DNA of 64,000 nucleotides from CAVPUA01 sp963708805. GTDB lineage: Bacteria; Actinomycetota; Actinomycetes; Mycobacteriales; Jatrophihabitantaceae. This document shows positions 1 through 9,445 of this stretch, piece by piece; positions within the stretch are counted from its first letter, which is position 1; every line of letters begins with the position of its first letter. The notes under the pieces are model-generated. The model had not been told where the DNA came from, did no database searches, and was given only the letters and a program-made list of their open reading frames with translations. Where the stretch lies: positions 2,542,001 through 2,606,000 of the forward strand of contig CAVPUA010000003.1 of assembly GCA_963708805.1 (NCBI GenBank). The letters run 5' to 3'. A program made the translations under genes and the position numbers.

Positions 1-96
1 CGGCAGGTAGCGCACGCCGTCTTCCTCGCGCAGCAGCAGGACAGGTTGGTTGGCCGGCAGCTCCACGCGAACCCCGACCACTCGCATCGGATGCAC
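1..96 (-). CDS. Bifunctional nuclease family protein (N-terminal fragment)
   Basis: Only the first ~32 codons are in the window; the rest lies beyond base 1. The readable start contains MRVVGVRVELPANQP followed by LLLREEDG and YLP, which matches the N-terminus of the actinobacterial bifunctional nuclease (BFN/DUF151) family, the Rv1829 type. In M. tuberculosis this gene directly follows the MerR regulator Rv1828, and it does so here. I chose the GTG at 96 because a GGAG lies 7 bases upstream; an in-frame GTG at 102 and ATG at 87 are alternatives. The biochemical role of the actinobacterial family members is not well established. Confidence 0.8.
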   Translation of the reverse strand, partial: MHPMRVVGVRVELPANQPVLLLREEDGVRYLP

Positions 97-199
97 GTCC
101 ACGCTCCAGTTTCAGAAGTGACAGCAGGGTCGACTCGGCTGCTCCATCGACCCGATCGACGCTACACGCTTCAGCTGGGCGAGGGCGGCAAACGCGAGA

Positions 200-941
200 T
201 CAGGAGGTGACTTCGCGCAATCCGATCGACACCAGCGCCGCGTGCAGGCGAACGGACAACGAGGCGAGTTCGCGCACCGTCTCCTCGGCCCGGGCCTTGG
301 CCTCGGGATTGCGCTGTCGCGACATCGGGCCCGACGACCTGGCCGAAGATCCCGATCTCGCGGTCGGCAAAGGTCCGGAAGGCGCGCAGGTGACGCCCTT
401 CGAGGCCGAAGCGCGCCATCTCGACGACGACTTGGGCGATCGCCAGGGCGTCGTCGTCGTAGTGGCCGCCCGGACGCTTGGCCAGCAGCCCGAACTGCTC
501 GAGCTCGCTGAGCTGGTCCGAGGTGAGTCCGCTCGCGTTCAGCAGCTCCTCGCGCGAGAGTCGCATCGACGGCGTGGACGGACGGAAATGATCGGCGCCC
601 GGCGCGGAGTCGGCGACGCCGAGGTGGGCCGTCTGCGGGACCCCGCCGGCACCCGGCGGAACCAGCCCGCGATCGATCGCGTCGAGCTGCTCCTTGATGA
701 CGCGCAGCGGCAGGTAGTTGTCGCGCTGCTGGGAGAGCACGTAGCGCAGTCGGCCGATGTCGTCGGGCGAGAACTTGCGGTAGCCCGACGGAGTCCGCTC
801 CGGCGAGACCAGGCCTTCGGTCTCCAGGAACCGGATCTTGCTGATGGTGATGTCGGCGAACTCGCCGCGCAGTTGGGACAGGACCTCACCGATCGAGACG
901 CCGCCCGAACGCGCCTCGCCGCGGGCCTTGGCCGCCGTCAC
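200..941 (-). CDS. MerR-family transcriptional regulator (Rv1828 type), one frame break
   Basis: DNA-binding regulator with an N-terminal MerR winged helix-turn-helix (about residues 14-70, with IGEVLSQL, IRFLETEGL and PSGYRKF) and a helical C-terminal part. It starts at a GTG that overlaps the garA stop (GTGA). After GQVVGP the frame is lost at the GGGCCC at 327-332; removing one C restores MSRQRNPEAKARAEE and an end at 200-202, which agrees with the C-terminus of Rv1828-like proteins. The gene therefore looks intact biologically, about 246 residues. The order gcvH-garA-merR-BFN is the conserved actinobacterial order. No cysteine metal site is visible, so the effector is unknown. Confidence 0.88.
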
Positions 942-1450
942 GAGCCGGCCGCCGACCGTGGCGCCGCGGTCAGGTAGACCAGGCGGAACTTTCCGATCTG
1001 CACCTCGTCACCGCCGGCCAGCGGCGCCAGCTCTATGCGGGCGCGGTTGACATACGTGCCGTTGAGCGAGCCGACGTCGTGCACGGCGTACCCGCTTCCC
1101 TCACGGCGGAACTCGGCGTGCCGGCGAGAGACCGTCACGTCGTCGAGGAAGATGTCGCTGTCCGGATGGCGGCCGGCTGTCGTCACGTCCTGGTCGAGCA
1201 GGAAACGACTGCCCGCGTTCGGGCCGCGCTTGACGACGAGCAGGGCCGAGCCGGGGGCCAGCGCGTCGACGGCGCCCTGGTGGGCCTCGGCGGAGAAGTC
1301 ACCGTCGCCGTCGGCGACCGGCGTGCCGGACGAGATGACGCTCGTGGCGTCAGGGGCGCTCGGGTACGAGGCCTCGGGCAGGGCCGTTCCGCAGTTGGCG
1401 CAGTAACGGTTGCCGGGTGGGTTCTCGGTGCCACACGCGGTGCAGAACAC
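938..1450 (-). CDS. garA: GarA-like FHA-domain protein with N-terminal zinc ribbon
   Basis: Phosphothreonine-binding FHA protein, 170 residues. The C-terminal FHA domain (about 70-160) carries the diagnostic stretches GRHPDSDI, SRRH and GSLNGTYVNR and is nearly identical in pattern to M. tuberculosis GarA, which binds and inhibits 2-oxoglutarate dehydrogenase and glutamate dehydrogenase depending on its phosphorylation by PknB/PknG. Ahead of it is a CxxC...CxxC zinc ribbon (C3, C6, C17, C20) that mycobacterial GarA lacks. The usual ETTSV phospho-site is replaced by a looser DATSV. The start is a GTG; a TTGACC/TAGGCT promoter lies 50-80 bases upstream. The next gene, merR, overlaps by 4 bases. 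Confidence 0.9.
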   Translation of the reverse strand: MFCTACGTENPPGNRYCANCGTALPEASYPSAPDATSVISSGTPVADGDGDFSAEAHQGAVDALAPGSALLVVKRGPNAGSRFLLDQDVTTAGRHPDSDIFLDDVTVSRRHAEFRREGSGYAVHDVGSLNGTYVNRARIELAPLAGGDEVQIGKFRLVYLTAAPRSAAGS

Positions 1451-1501
1451 TCGGCGGTCGCCTTTCCGTCAGCACTTCCAGCGGGGATTTCAGCTCGCGC
1501 G

Positions 1502-1531
1502 AGCCTAGTTCGCGGTTCGCGCGAGGGTCAA
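1502..1531 (-). promoter_or_regulatory. Candidate sigma-70 promoter for garA-merR
   Basis: On the minus strand a TTGACC (-35, 1526-1531) and a TAGGCT (-10, 1502-1507) are separated by 18 bases in the 100-base gap between gcvH and garA. It resembles actinobacterial housekeeping promoters. Function is inferred from sequence only. Confidence 0.55.
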
Positions 1532-1550
1532 TCGAAGGTCGAGATCGAGC

Positions 1551-1973
1551 CTATCGCGTCGAGATCCTGTCGCGTCCCGGAGCCGGAACGATCAGCTCGA
1601 AGATCGTCCCGTAGGCAGCGGCATCCAGCAGGCCGTCGACCTCGGTCGAGTCGCCGAACTCGATCTCGACGATCCACCCCTCGCCGTACGGGTCGGCATT
1701 GACCAGCTCGGGTCGCGACTCGAGTTCGTCGTTGCGGGCGCTGACGATGCCCGAGATCGGCGCGTACAGATCGGACACGCTCTTGGTCGACTCGACCTCG
1801 CCGAGTGCGGCGCCCGAGCTGGTGCTGTCGCCGACCGCGGGCAGCGACACGTAGACGACATCACCCAGGGATTGCTGGGCGAAGTCGGTGATGCCGACGC
1901 GGGCTTTGTTGCCCTCGACGCGCACCCATTCGTGCTCGGCGGTGTACTTCAGATCGTCAGGTACGAGGGCCAT
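1551..1973 (-). CDS. gcvH: Glycine cleavage system H protein
   Basis: Lipoyl carrier of the glycine cleavage complex, shuttling the aminomethyl group between the P, T and L proteins. It has 140 residues. The lipoylation site is K64 in VESTKSVSDLYAP, within a typical single-hybrid fold (TAEHEWVR at the start, DPYGEGWIVEI near the end). The start ATG lies 11 bases after the stop of the DUF881 gene, so it is probably cotranscribed with the pgsA-DUF881-sbp-DUF881 genes. The C-terminal ~12 residues extend a little beyond the usual family end. The P, T and L genes are not in the window. Confidence 0.95.
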   Translation of the reverse strand: MALVPDDLKYTAEHEWVRVEGNKARVGITDFAQQSLGDVVYVSLPAVGDSTSSGAALGEVESTKSVSDLYAPISGIVSARNDELESRPELVNADPYGEGWIVEIEFGDSTEVDGLLDAAAYGTIFELIVPAPGRDRISTR

Positions 1974-1984
1974 GACCCGAGACC

Positions 1985-2735
1985 CTACCGGCCTGCGGGC
2001 TTGGCGTAACGCGGAGTCGGAAGCGCGCGCAACGCGGTGATGTCGATCTTGCTCTGCTGGCTGATGCTGGCCGTTCCACCCGCGGCGCGAACGGTCGCCG
2101 CCACCCCGCCCGGGATCTCCAGCGCCGTCTCGAGCGTCTGCGGGTCTCCGATCGCGAGCACGGTGTACGGCGCCTTCAGGAGTCTGGCCGTCGACGTTCG
2201 ACGCCGCCGTTGGAGGCGGTGAACGACGTGGACGTGCTGACCCGAACGGTCCGAACTGCATCGCCTCGGCGCCGGCGCCGCGCAGCTCCTCGATGACGTC
2301 GAGCAGATCCTCGGCGCCGAGCTTGTGCTGCGGGTCGGTGATCTGGATCTGCACGCCCGGGTCCGGTGGCGGCCAGTGTGCCGAGCAGGATCCCGAGCGC
2401 CTGCGCCTGCTGCTCGGCCTGCTGACGGGCGACCGCGTCGCGGTTGCCACTGGCCTGCAGTTGCTGTTCGGTCACCTGCAGCTGGGTGATCTGATCGCGC
2501 AGCCGATCGGCCCGCGAGTTCTGGTCGTCGAGGATCGTGATCAGGTCGTCGTCGCGCAGGCCGGCCAGCTGTCGACCGACTTCGACTTGAGCTGCACCGC
2601 GATCGCGAATCCGAGCAGAGCCAGCAGGACGCCGATCAGCGCGGTCGATCGAAGATGCCGATTCCGCATTGGGTTACCGCTGGGCTCCGGTGCGGCCGTC
2701 GACAGGTCGGCCGGCTCGGGCCGTTCGTCACTCAT
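1985..2735 (-). CDS. DUF881 family membrane-anchored protein (second copy), several frame breaks
   Basis: Rv1825-type protein. An N-terminal membrane anchor (STALIGVLLALLGFAIAV, about residues 29-46) is followed by a predicted coiled coil rich in Q, L and R (TEQQLQASGNRDAVARQQ) and a DUF881 core (QITDPQHKLGAEDLLDVIEELR, here split by frame changes; then KAPYTVLAIGDP, GTASISQQSKIDITAL). The frame changes near 2570, 2360, 2240 and 2190 while the conserved sequence continues, so I join the pieces. Its start overlaps the end of the small basic protein (ATGA). DUF881 proteins are conserved in Gram-positive cell-division neighbourhoods; no biochemical activity is known. Confidence 0.82.
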
Positions 2736-3064
2736 GCGCGGAACACGTGCCGCCGGATGGCGGCGGCGTTGCCGAAGATGCGGATGCCGAGGACCACCAC
2801 CACTGCGGTCGACAGCTGGCTCCCGACACCGAGTTTGTCGCCCAGAAAGACGATCAGGGCGGCCACGACGACGTTGGACACGAACGAGACCACGAACACC
2901 TTCGAGTCGAAGATCCCGTCCAGTCGTGCCCGGATGCCACCGAACACCGCGTCCAGCGCCGCGACGACCGCAATGGGCAGGTACGGCTCGAGCGAGACCG
3001 GAACCTTGGGCTGCAGGATCAATCCGGCGACGATCCCGATGACGAGAGCGATGGCGGCGATCAT
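2732..3064 (-). CDS. sbp: Small basic family protein (DUF1290, Sbp)
   Basis: A 110-residue integral membrane protein with three hydrophobic segments (about 2-18, 28-42 and 57-74) and a basic C-terminus (AAAIRRHVFRA). It matches the Sbp/DUF1290 family, which in Bacillus and actinobacteria sits between two DUF881 genes near division genes. It overlaps both neighbours by 4 bases, arguing for translational coupling and a joint function of DUF881-Sbp-DUF881 in the membrane. Intact. Molecular function is unknown in the family. Confidence 0.92.
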   Translation of the reverse strand: MIAAIALVIGIVAGLILQPKVPVSLEPYLPIAVVAALDAVFGGIRARLDGIFDSKVFVVSFVSNVVVAALIVFLGDKLGVGSQLSTAVVVVLGIRIFGNAAAIRRHVFRA

Positions 3065-3964
3065 CGCGTCGGCCCGTTCGTCGGTCCGCTGGGTGACGCG
3101 GTCGGCGACGGCGATGCGGTTGCGGTCGGTGGCGTCGTCGCCTCCTGCAGAGTGGTCGCGGCACTGGCCGGCAGACTCAAGGACTTCTCCTCGTCGAAGT
3201 TGAACGTGATCTTTCCGGCGGCGGAAAGCGTTTGGTACCGAGTCGCGATGTCGCTCGCGGCGAAACCGGTGTCGAGTCCGTTCGCGTCGCCGATGGCTCG
3301 AATGACGTAGGGCGCGGTGATGGGCTGGAAGTCGACCAGCACGGCTTCGCCGGCGAACCGGATCGCCGACGTCGGGGTGAGCCGGATGTTGTTGACGGCA
3401 ATCGCCTCGGCCCCGTCACTCCACAACTGGTTGACGACATCGCGGACGTCGCGATCCGAGAGCACGGCCACGGCTGTGGATGGGCACGCTGCCCTGCCGG
3501 GTGTTGACCGACGCCGTACTCGTCACCTTGGCCTCGTTGAGCGTCACCTGCAGACCCGGACCCTTCGCCGCCGTCGTTCCCGCCAGCAGTTGCTCGTTGG
3601 CCAGGTCGGCCGGCGTGCCCGATCCGAGGGCGGCGTTTCGCTGGGCGTCGACCCGATCGGCCAGCGCCCGCGCCTGCGCATCGAGCGAGTCACCGGCCGA
3701 CTGCGCCGCGCGCACCTGCTGGACCAGCGCGTTGTGGACCTTGGTCGACTCCGGCGCCGAGCGATTCTCGTGCACCCAGGCCGCAACCAGCAGGAAGCCG
3801 ATGAGCGCCGCGGCGATCGCGCTGGCCCCCCGCGCGTACCAAGGGGGTGACTCGCGCAGTCCCCCGCGCCGCTTCGCCGCCGCGGCATAACCGGGGTCGA
3901 GCGTCTCGTTGACGAGTTCGATCAGCAGGGCCGGTCCCTGCGCCGGCGTCCTCGGCGAGCTCAC
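3061..3964 (-). CDS. DUF881 family membrane-anchored protein (first copy), one frame break
   Basis: Rv1823-type paralogue of the DUF881 gene at 1985-2735. After a cytoplasmic N-terminus comes one membrane helix (GASAIAAALIGFLLVAAWV), then a coiled-coil region (AAQSAGDSLDAQARALADR) and the DUF881 core (NQLWSDGAEAIAVNNIRL, ITAPYVIRAIGDANGL). The C-terminus is a Pro/Thr/Ser-rich tail (TATASPSPTASPSG). The frame changes once near 3470-3480. The GTG start overlaps the stop of the phosphatidyltransferase gene (GTGA). Confidence 0.85.
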
Positions 3965-4573
3965 GCCGGCTCCTGGCGAACGAGCGCCCGGTACTGGACG
4001 GCGTAGATGATCCCGGCCCAGAGATAGAGGCCGGTGCCCCAGAGCGTGAACGCCCAGGCGATCGGCTTGGCGATGTGCGCCAGCGTGTTGTGCCCGTTGC
4101 CGAGCAGCAACAGGGGAAACGCGTACAGCAGCGCGAACGTCGCCGCCTTGCCGAGATAGTGAACGGGCAGTGCCGTGTAGCCGCGTCGTCGCAGGCCGGG
4201 CGCCATCAGTCAGCAACAACAGGTCGCGCAGCACCAGGACGGCGGCCAGCTCCCAGGGGATGATGTGGCGCAGTACCAGCCCGACGAGCGTGGCCAGGAT
4301 GTACAGGCGATCGGCCAGCGGATCGATGAGCGCGCCGAAGCTGGACTGCTGGTTGAAGCGGCGGGCGATGACGCCGTCGAGCCAGTCGGTGAAGCCGGAG
4401 ACAGCCAGCAGGACGATCGCGATGACGTCGGCGTGGGGACCGAGCAGAAGCCACAAGAACACCGGTACGCCGAGCAGACGGAGTACCGACAAGCCGTTCG
4501 GGACGGTGACGATCCCGGCGTCCGCTACCTGCGGTTTCGGTCCCGGTGTCGCCGGTACGTCTGCCCCGCTCAC
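3961..4573 (-). CDS. CDP-alcohol phosphatidyltransferase family protein, one frame break
   Basis: Integral membrane enzyme transferring a phosphatidyl group from CDP-diacylglycerol to an alcohol. The family signature is complete: DG-x2-AR-x8-G-x3-D-x3-D, seen as DGVIARR...FGALIDPLADR (about residues 57-80). It is the homologue of PgsA2 (Rv1822); the acceptor alcohol cannot be told from sequence. The reading frame breaks near 4205 after LVLRDLLLL and resumes in MAPGLRRRGYTALPVHYLG. The GTG start at 4573 heads the DUF881-sbp-DUF881-gcvH cluster. Confidence 0.87.
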
Positions 4574-4729
4574 CGCTTACCCGCAATCGTCTTCGGCCCG
4601 ATCACCCGCTCCGGGCGTGCCTGAAGTTTATGCGTCTGTCCGACAATGACCGGGCAGCGCGCCGACACGAATTCGCTTGTAATCGCTCACTGATCTCGGC
4701 TTTACGCAGGTTTCTGGTTGACTCCGCGC

Positions 4730-7446
4730 ATGCCTCGACATTCAGCGCAAAAAGCAAACGCGCGCCACACTTTGCGGCAAGTCCGAACTGTGAAGAAGAA
4801 TAGCCGGCGGGTCGTGGTCGCCACGGTCACCGCCTCGGCGACTCTCGCGCTCGGTCTCACGCTCATCGTGTCTGGTGGCGGGGCGCAAGGCCTGGAACTC
4901 AGCTCGAGACTCTCGACCCAGTACGACAGCAAGACGATCGCCGCCGACGACTTCAACCGGACCGGCACCGGATTCGGGACGGCCGACCTCGGCGGCCAGT
5001 GGGCCACGAGTGGACCGGACGCCACCGCCAGCGGTGGCGAGGGCATGGTCCAGGTGCTGCCGCCGGGCAACAGCGGCCGCGCGTGGTTGCCGGCTGCCAC
5101 CGCCACCGATGTCGATGTCCAGGCGGTGCTCAACCTGCCCGACGAGGTCCCGACGACCTCGTTCGGTGCGTCCCCCGGCCTGCTCGCGCGCGTGCAATCC
5201 GACGGTTCGGCCTACGAGGTGTTCGACTACGTGCAACCGGGCGGCCGGGTGACCTTGTCGATCCAGCGTCTCGACGCCAACGGTCAAGCCACGCTGCTGG
5301 ACAACGTCTTGGCCCCGTTCACCTTGACGGCCGGTCAGCCGATCCACGTGGAAGAGGCCGTCGTCACCAGTGACGGTGGCCCGCTGATCGCCGCCCGGAC
5401 GTGGCTGGTCGGTGCGACGAGCATCCCCGACTGGCAGGTGTCGACGACCGACAGCGGCTCGTCGCAGATCAAGGCCAGCGGCGCCGTCGGACTGCTGAAC
5501 TACAGCAGCACGGTCGACCCGGCGGCCGTCACCACCAACTACGAGGCATTCGGCGCGTACGCGCTCACGGCCAAGTCGACAGGCACGGCGCCGTCGGGCT
5601 CGCCGTCCGCGTCGTCCTCGGCGGCGACATCGACGTCCGCGTCGACCCCGTCGTCCATCCCGAGCACCACCGCGGCCAGCACTGCCTCGAGCACGACGGC
5701 CGCGCCCACGACCTCGGCGGCGACGGCGACGTCATCCGCGCCAGTCACCTCGATCCCGCCGGCCGCCGGGTCATCGTCGTCGAACAGTGCCGGTTCGGCT
5801 CCGGTCGGCACGACCACCTACGCCGTGCCCGCCGGAGCGATCTTCGTCGCGACGAACGGATCCGACAGCGGCAGCGGCACCATCGACTCGCCGCTGGCGA
5901 CCGTCAAGCAGGCCCTCAGCGTTGTTCCCAAGAACGGGACGATCGTGCTGCGGGGCGGCACCTACCACCAGTCGACGATCTACATCTCCAACGTCGGGGT
6001 GACGATCCAGTCCTACCCGGGAGAGGCCGTCTGGTTCGACGGCTCGACCGGGATCGGCGACTGGAGCCAGCAGGGCAACACCTGGGTCTACTACGGCTGG
6101 ACGGCCCAGTTCGACTCCACCGCCGGTTTCAACTCGGGCGACAACGACTCGAGCTACATCGACCCGGCCTACCCGCTGGCCGCCCATCCCGATCAGGTGT
6201 TCCGCGATGGCGTGCTGTTGCAGCAGGTGTCGGGCACGCCCGGACCGGGGCAGTTCGCCGTCAACTACTCCGACGACACGCTGACCGTCGGCGACAATCC
6301 CGAACGGGCATGCGATGCGGGCCAGCGATCTACAGCAGGCGTTCATCATCGCCGGCCAGGCGACGCTGCGTGGCTTCGGCGTCGAGCGCTACGCCACGTC
6401 CGGACCGCAACTCGGAGCGATCTACGAAGGTGGGCCGACCGGGCACAGCACGTTCCAGAACCTGGTCGTGAGCGACAACGCCCTGATCGGCATCAACCTG
6501 AGCCAGAGTGGCAACGTCATCGACCACGTCACGGCCGATCGCAACGGCATGTCCGGAATCGAGATCGGCACGGGTGGCCCCGTCATCAGCGACGAGACCA
6601 TCCAGTACTCCGAGCTCGATGGCAACAACACCCACCACTACAACGCGGCGCCCTCGTCGGCCGGCATCAAGGTCGGCACCGTGAACGGGTTGGTGATCCG
6701 GGGCAACAACGTGCAGAACAACCTGCGGATCAACGGCATCTGGACCGACCAGAACGTCACGAACTTCACCATCGTCAACAACGTCGTGACCAGCGACGGA
6801 ACACGCGGCCGTGACTCGACGGCGGGCATCGCGAACGAGCTGTCGGGCACGGGCATCGTGGCCGGAAACGTCGTCTCCGGCTTCCAAGAGGGCATCACGA
6901 TGTTCGACACCGCGAACGTCAAGATCATGAACAACAACCTGTCCAACAACAGCACCTGGGACATCGGGCTGACGCAGGACGACCGGTACAAGCCCGGGTT
7001 GTCCTACGAGCCGGCGTCGATCCAGCCGTCGGCTTCCGACCCGTGGTTGATCGAGAACGAGACGATCGAGAACAACGTGTTCGCCGACTCCACCGGTGGG
7101 CTGTTCCAGTTCTACGTCCTCGACAAGTCGACCGAGCGAGCGGCCAGCTCGATGAATCTCGACGTCGAGGGAAACCTGTTCACCCACAAGGACACCAACT
7201 CGGAGCCGATCATGGTCGGCTGGGGCGGAGCCGACAACACGACGGTGACGCAGTACGAGACGCCCAGCGACTTCGCGGCCGGAGTCGGACAGTCGCTGGG
7301 TCAACGCGCAGACCCCGACCGACACGGCGATGAGCGCCATGGGCCCGTACATCTCCTCGCAGGCCGGTGTGGCGATCCCGTTGCCGGCCGACGTGGCGGC
7401 GGCGGTCGGCGTGAGCACCGGAACCAAGCAGCTCGGAGCGTTCTAA
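4730..7446 (+). CDS. Large secreted right-handed beta-helix protein, two frame breaks
   Basis: About 905 residues, the only sizeable plus-strand gene in the first 27 kb. After a basic N-terminus (KKNSRRVVV) and a hydrophobic signal segment (ATVTASATLALGLTLIV) comes a jelly-roll-like domain (about 60-280, with DDFNRT, LLARVQSDGS, GLLNYSS), then a Ser/Thr/Ala/Pro-rich linker (about 281-361), then a beta-helix (from about 371) that begins with IFVATNGSDSGSG, a pattern of DUF1565/pectate-lyase-like proteins, and continues with repeated N-ladders (IENNVF, IVNNVV, IMNNNL). This architecture suggests an extracellular polysaccharide-active or surface protein; the substrate is unknown. The frame breaks near 6305 and 7300. 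I chose the ATG at 4730; a TTG at 4718 and a GTG at 4790, just ahead of the signal, are alternatives. Confidence 0.78.
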
Positions 7447-7469
7447 GGCGGTACGGCTTCGTCGGCGGA

Positions 7470-7910
7470 TCAGGGGGCGAGCATTGCCCCGCGGCACGCC
7501 GGCGAGCCGCACCGGCAGGCGTAGACGGCGCGGACCTCGACGTCGTCCGGATCGTCGACCACCAGGCGGTAGTCGATCGTCAACTCCTCGCCCGGCGCGA
7601 TCGGATCCAGCGCGGCGATGACGATGCGCGAACCCTCGAGCGTCGCCTCGCAGTTCGGTGCGCACCCGTGGTTCAGCCAGCGCGCCGCGTTACCACGGCT
7701 GCCACCGTCGATCACCCGATCGTCGCCGATGTCGAAGAAGAAGGTGTGCCCGAGCGTGCCGGATTCCTCGTACCGCCGGCACGCCTCGTCCCAGGCGATC
7801 CGCTCGCCGGTGTAGTCGAGCAGCCGCTCGCCGCGTGTGATGGCGCCGAGGGCGAACACCCCTCGGCCATGGATGGGCGAGCGGCGCACCGCGAACCTAC
7901 GCGCGCTCAC
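7470..7910 (-). CDS. SET-domain protein-lysine methyltransferase
   Basis: A 146-residue single-domain SET protein. The S-adenosylmethionine site motif GRGVFA is at about residue 15. The catalytic NHGCAPNC segment (the NHxCxPN hallmark) is around 79-86, GEELTIDY is near 107-114, and a post-SET cysteine cluster CRCGSPACRG closes the protein. In eukaryotes such domains methylate histone and other lysines; free-standing short bacterial versions are known but their substrates mostly are not. The GTG start has a strong GAGGTGAAG upstream. It converges on the beta-helix gene with a 23-base gap. Intact. Confidence 0.88.
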   Translation of the reverse strand: MSARRFAVRRSPIHGRGVFALGAITRGERLLDYTGERIAWDEACRRYEESGTLGHTFFFDIGDDRVIDGGSRGNAARWLNHGCAPNCEATLEGSRIVIAALDPIAPGEELTIDYRLVVDDPDDVEVRAVYACRCGSPACRGAMLAP

Positions 7911-7930
7911 CGTGCTTCACCTCAGTTCTG

Positions 7931-8004
7931 TCGGGACGACAGGATTTGAACCTGCGACCCCCTGACCCCCAGTCAGGTGCGCTACCAAGCTGCGCCACGT
8001 CCCG
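7931..8004 (-). tRNA. tRNA-Pro (GGG anticodon)
   Basis: A 74-base cloverleaf on the minus strand starting CGGGACGTGGCGCAGC. The acceptor stem is CGGGACG/CGTCCCG with discriminator A. The anticodon stem is CCTGA/TCAGG around a CTGGGGG loop, giving GGG, and the T arm carries GGTTCAAATCC. CCA is not encoded. It sits between the SET gene and der. Confidence 0.97.
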
Positions 8005-8067
8005 TCCCGCGCGTTCACACGAGCACCGAAACCCTAGCGCACGAAGATCGTGCGATCGGCCATGCTC

Positions 8068-9445
8068 TCAGCGCCGACGCTTCTCCCGCACCCGGACCGA
8101 GATCTCGATCGGCGTCCCCTCGAAGCCGAAGTCCTCGCGCAGCTTGCGTTCGAGGAAGCGGCGATAGCCGGCCTCGAGGAAGCCCGACGTGAAGATCACG
8201 AAGCGAGGCGGACGGGTGTCGGCCTGGGTCGCGAACAGCACCTTGGGCGCCTTGCCGCCGCGCGGAGGTGGCGGGGTCGCGGCCACGACCTCGGTCAGCC
8301 AGCTGTTCAGCCGACCGGTCGGGATGCGGCGGTCCCAAGATGCCAGGCTGGTGCGCAGAGCGACCGGCAGCCGATCGACGGCCCGGCCGGTCTTGGCGGA
8401 CACGTTGACGCGCGGAGCCCACTGCACGCGGGCCAGGTCGCGGTCGATCTCTCGCTCGAGGGTGAGGCGGCGATCTTCGTCGAGCAGATCCCACTTGTTC
8501 AAGGCGATCACCAGGGCCCGACCGGCCTCGATCGCGGTGCCGATCACGCGCTGGTCCTGCTCGGAGATCGGTTCGGACGCATCGATGAGCACCACGGCGA
8601 CCTCGGCCGACTCGATCGCGCTTGCGGTGCGCAGGCTCGCGTAGTACTCCATGCCGCCGGCCTGGTTGACCCGGCGGCGCAGCCCGGCCGTGTCGACGAA
8701 GCGCCACACCTCACCGCCGAGTTCGACCAGGCTGTCGACCGGATCGATCGTCGTACCGGCGACGGAGTCGACGACCGAACGCTGCTCACCCGTGAGCCGG
8801 TTCATCAGGCTCGACTTGCCGACGTTCGGGCGACCGACCAACGCCACCCGGCGCGGACCGCCTTCGGAGTCGCGGTCGGGCGGCGCCGTCCGGCAACTTG
8901 GCCAGGATCTCGTCGAGCAGATCGCCGCTGCCTCGCCCGTGCAGTCCGCTGACCGCCCAGGGCTGGCCCAACCCGAGCCGCCACAGTTCGGCGACATCGG
9001 ACTCGCCGCGTTCGTCGTCGATCTTGGTGACGGTGAGCAGCACCGGGACCCCCGCCTTGCGCAGCGTCCGGCTCACGATGAGATCGGTTTCGGTGGCGCC
9101 GGTGAGCCCGTCGATGACGAACAGCACGAGATCGGCGGTGGCCACGGCCCGTTCGGCCTGCGCCGAGACCATCGCCTGCAGCCCGCGGGCGTCCGGCTCC
9201 CACCCGCCGGTGTCGACCAGGGTGAACCGGCGGCCGTTCCACAACGCGTCGTAGGCCACTCGGTCACGCGTCACGCCCGGAACATCCTGGACGACAGCCT
9301 CGCGCCGGCCCAGGATCCGGTTGACCAGCGTCGACTTACCGACGTTGGGCCGGCCCACCACGGCGACGACCGGGGTGGTCGGGGTGGACTCGTCCGACTC
9401 CGCCTCGGTCTGGTCGTCGCCGGTCTCGCCGTCGAACTCGTTCAC
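8068..9445 (-). CDS. der: Ribosome-associated GTPase Der (EngA), one frame break
   Basis: Double-Era GTPase needed for 50S subunit assembly. Two G domains in tandem are visible, each with a P-loop GRPNVGKS (about residues 31 and 200), a DTGGWE or DTAGLRR switch II, and TKID or NKWD specificity motifs, followed by a KH-like C-terminal domain ending in VREKRRR. The frame breaks near 8880 between the two G domains at a GCCGCCCG; removing one C restores DGAADRDSEGG. The GTG start overlaps the upstream plsC stop (GTGA). Homologue of Rv1713. Confidence 0.94.

Noticed and set aside
6330..7427. A 365-codon minus-strand frame
   Set aside because: It is the shadow of the beta-helix gene; the plus strand carries the N-ladders and motif structure.
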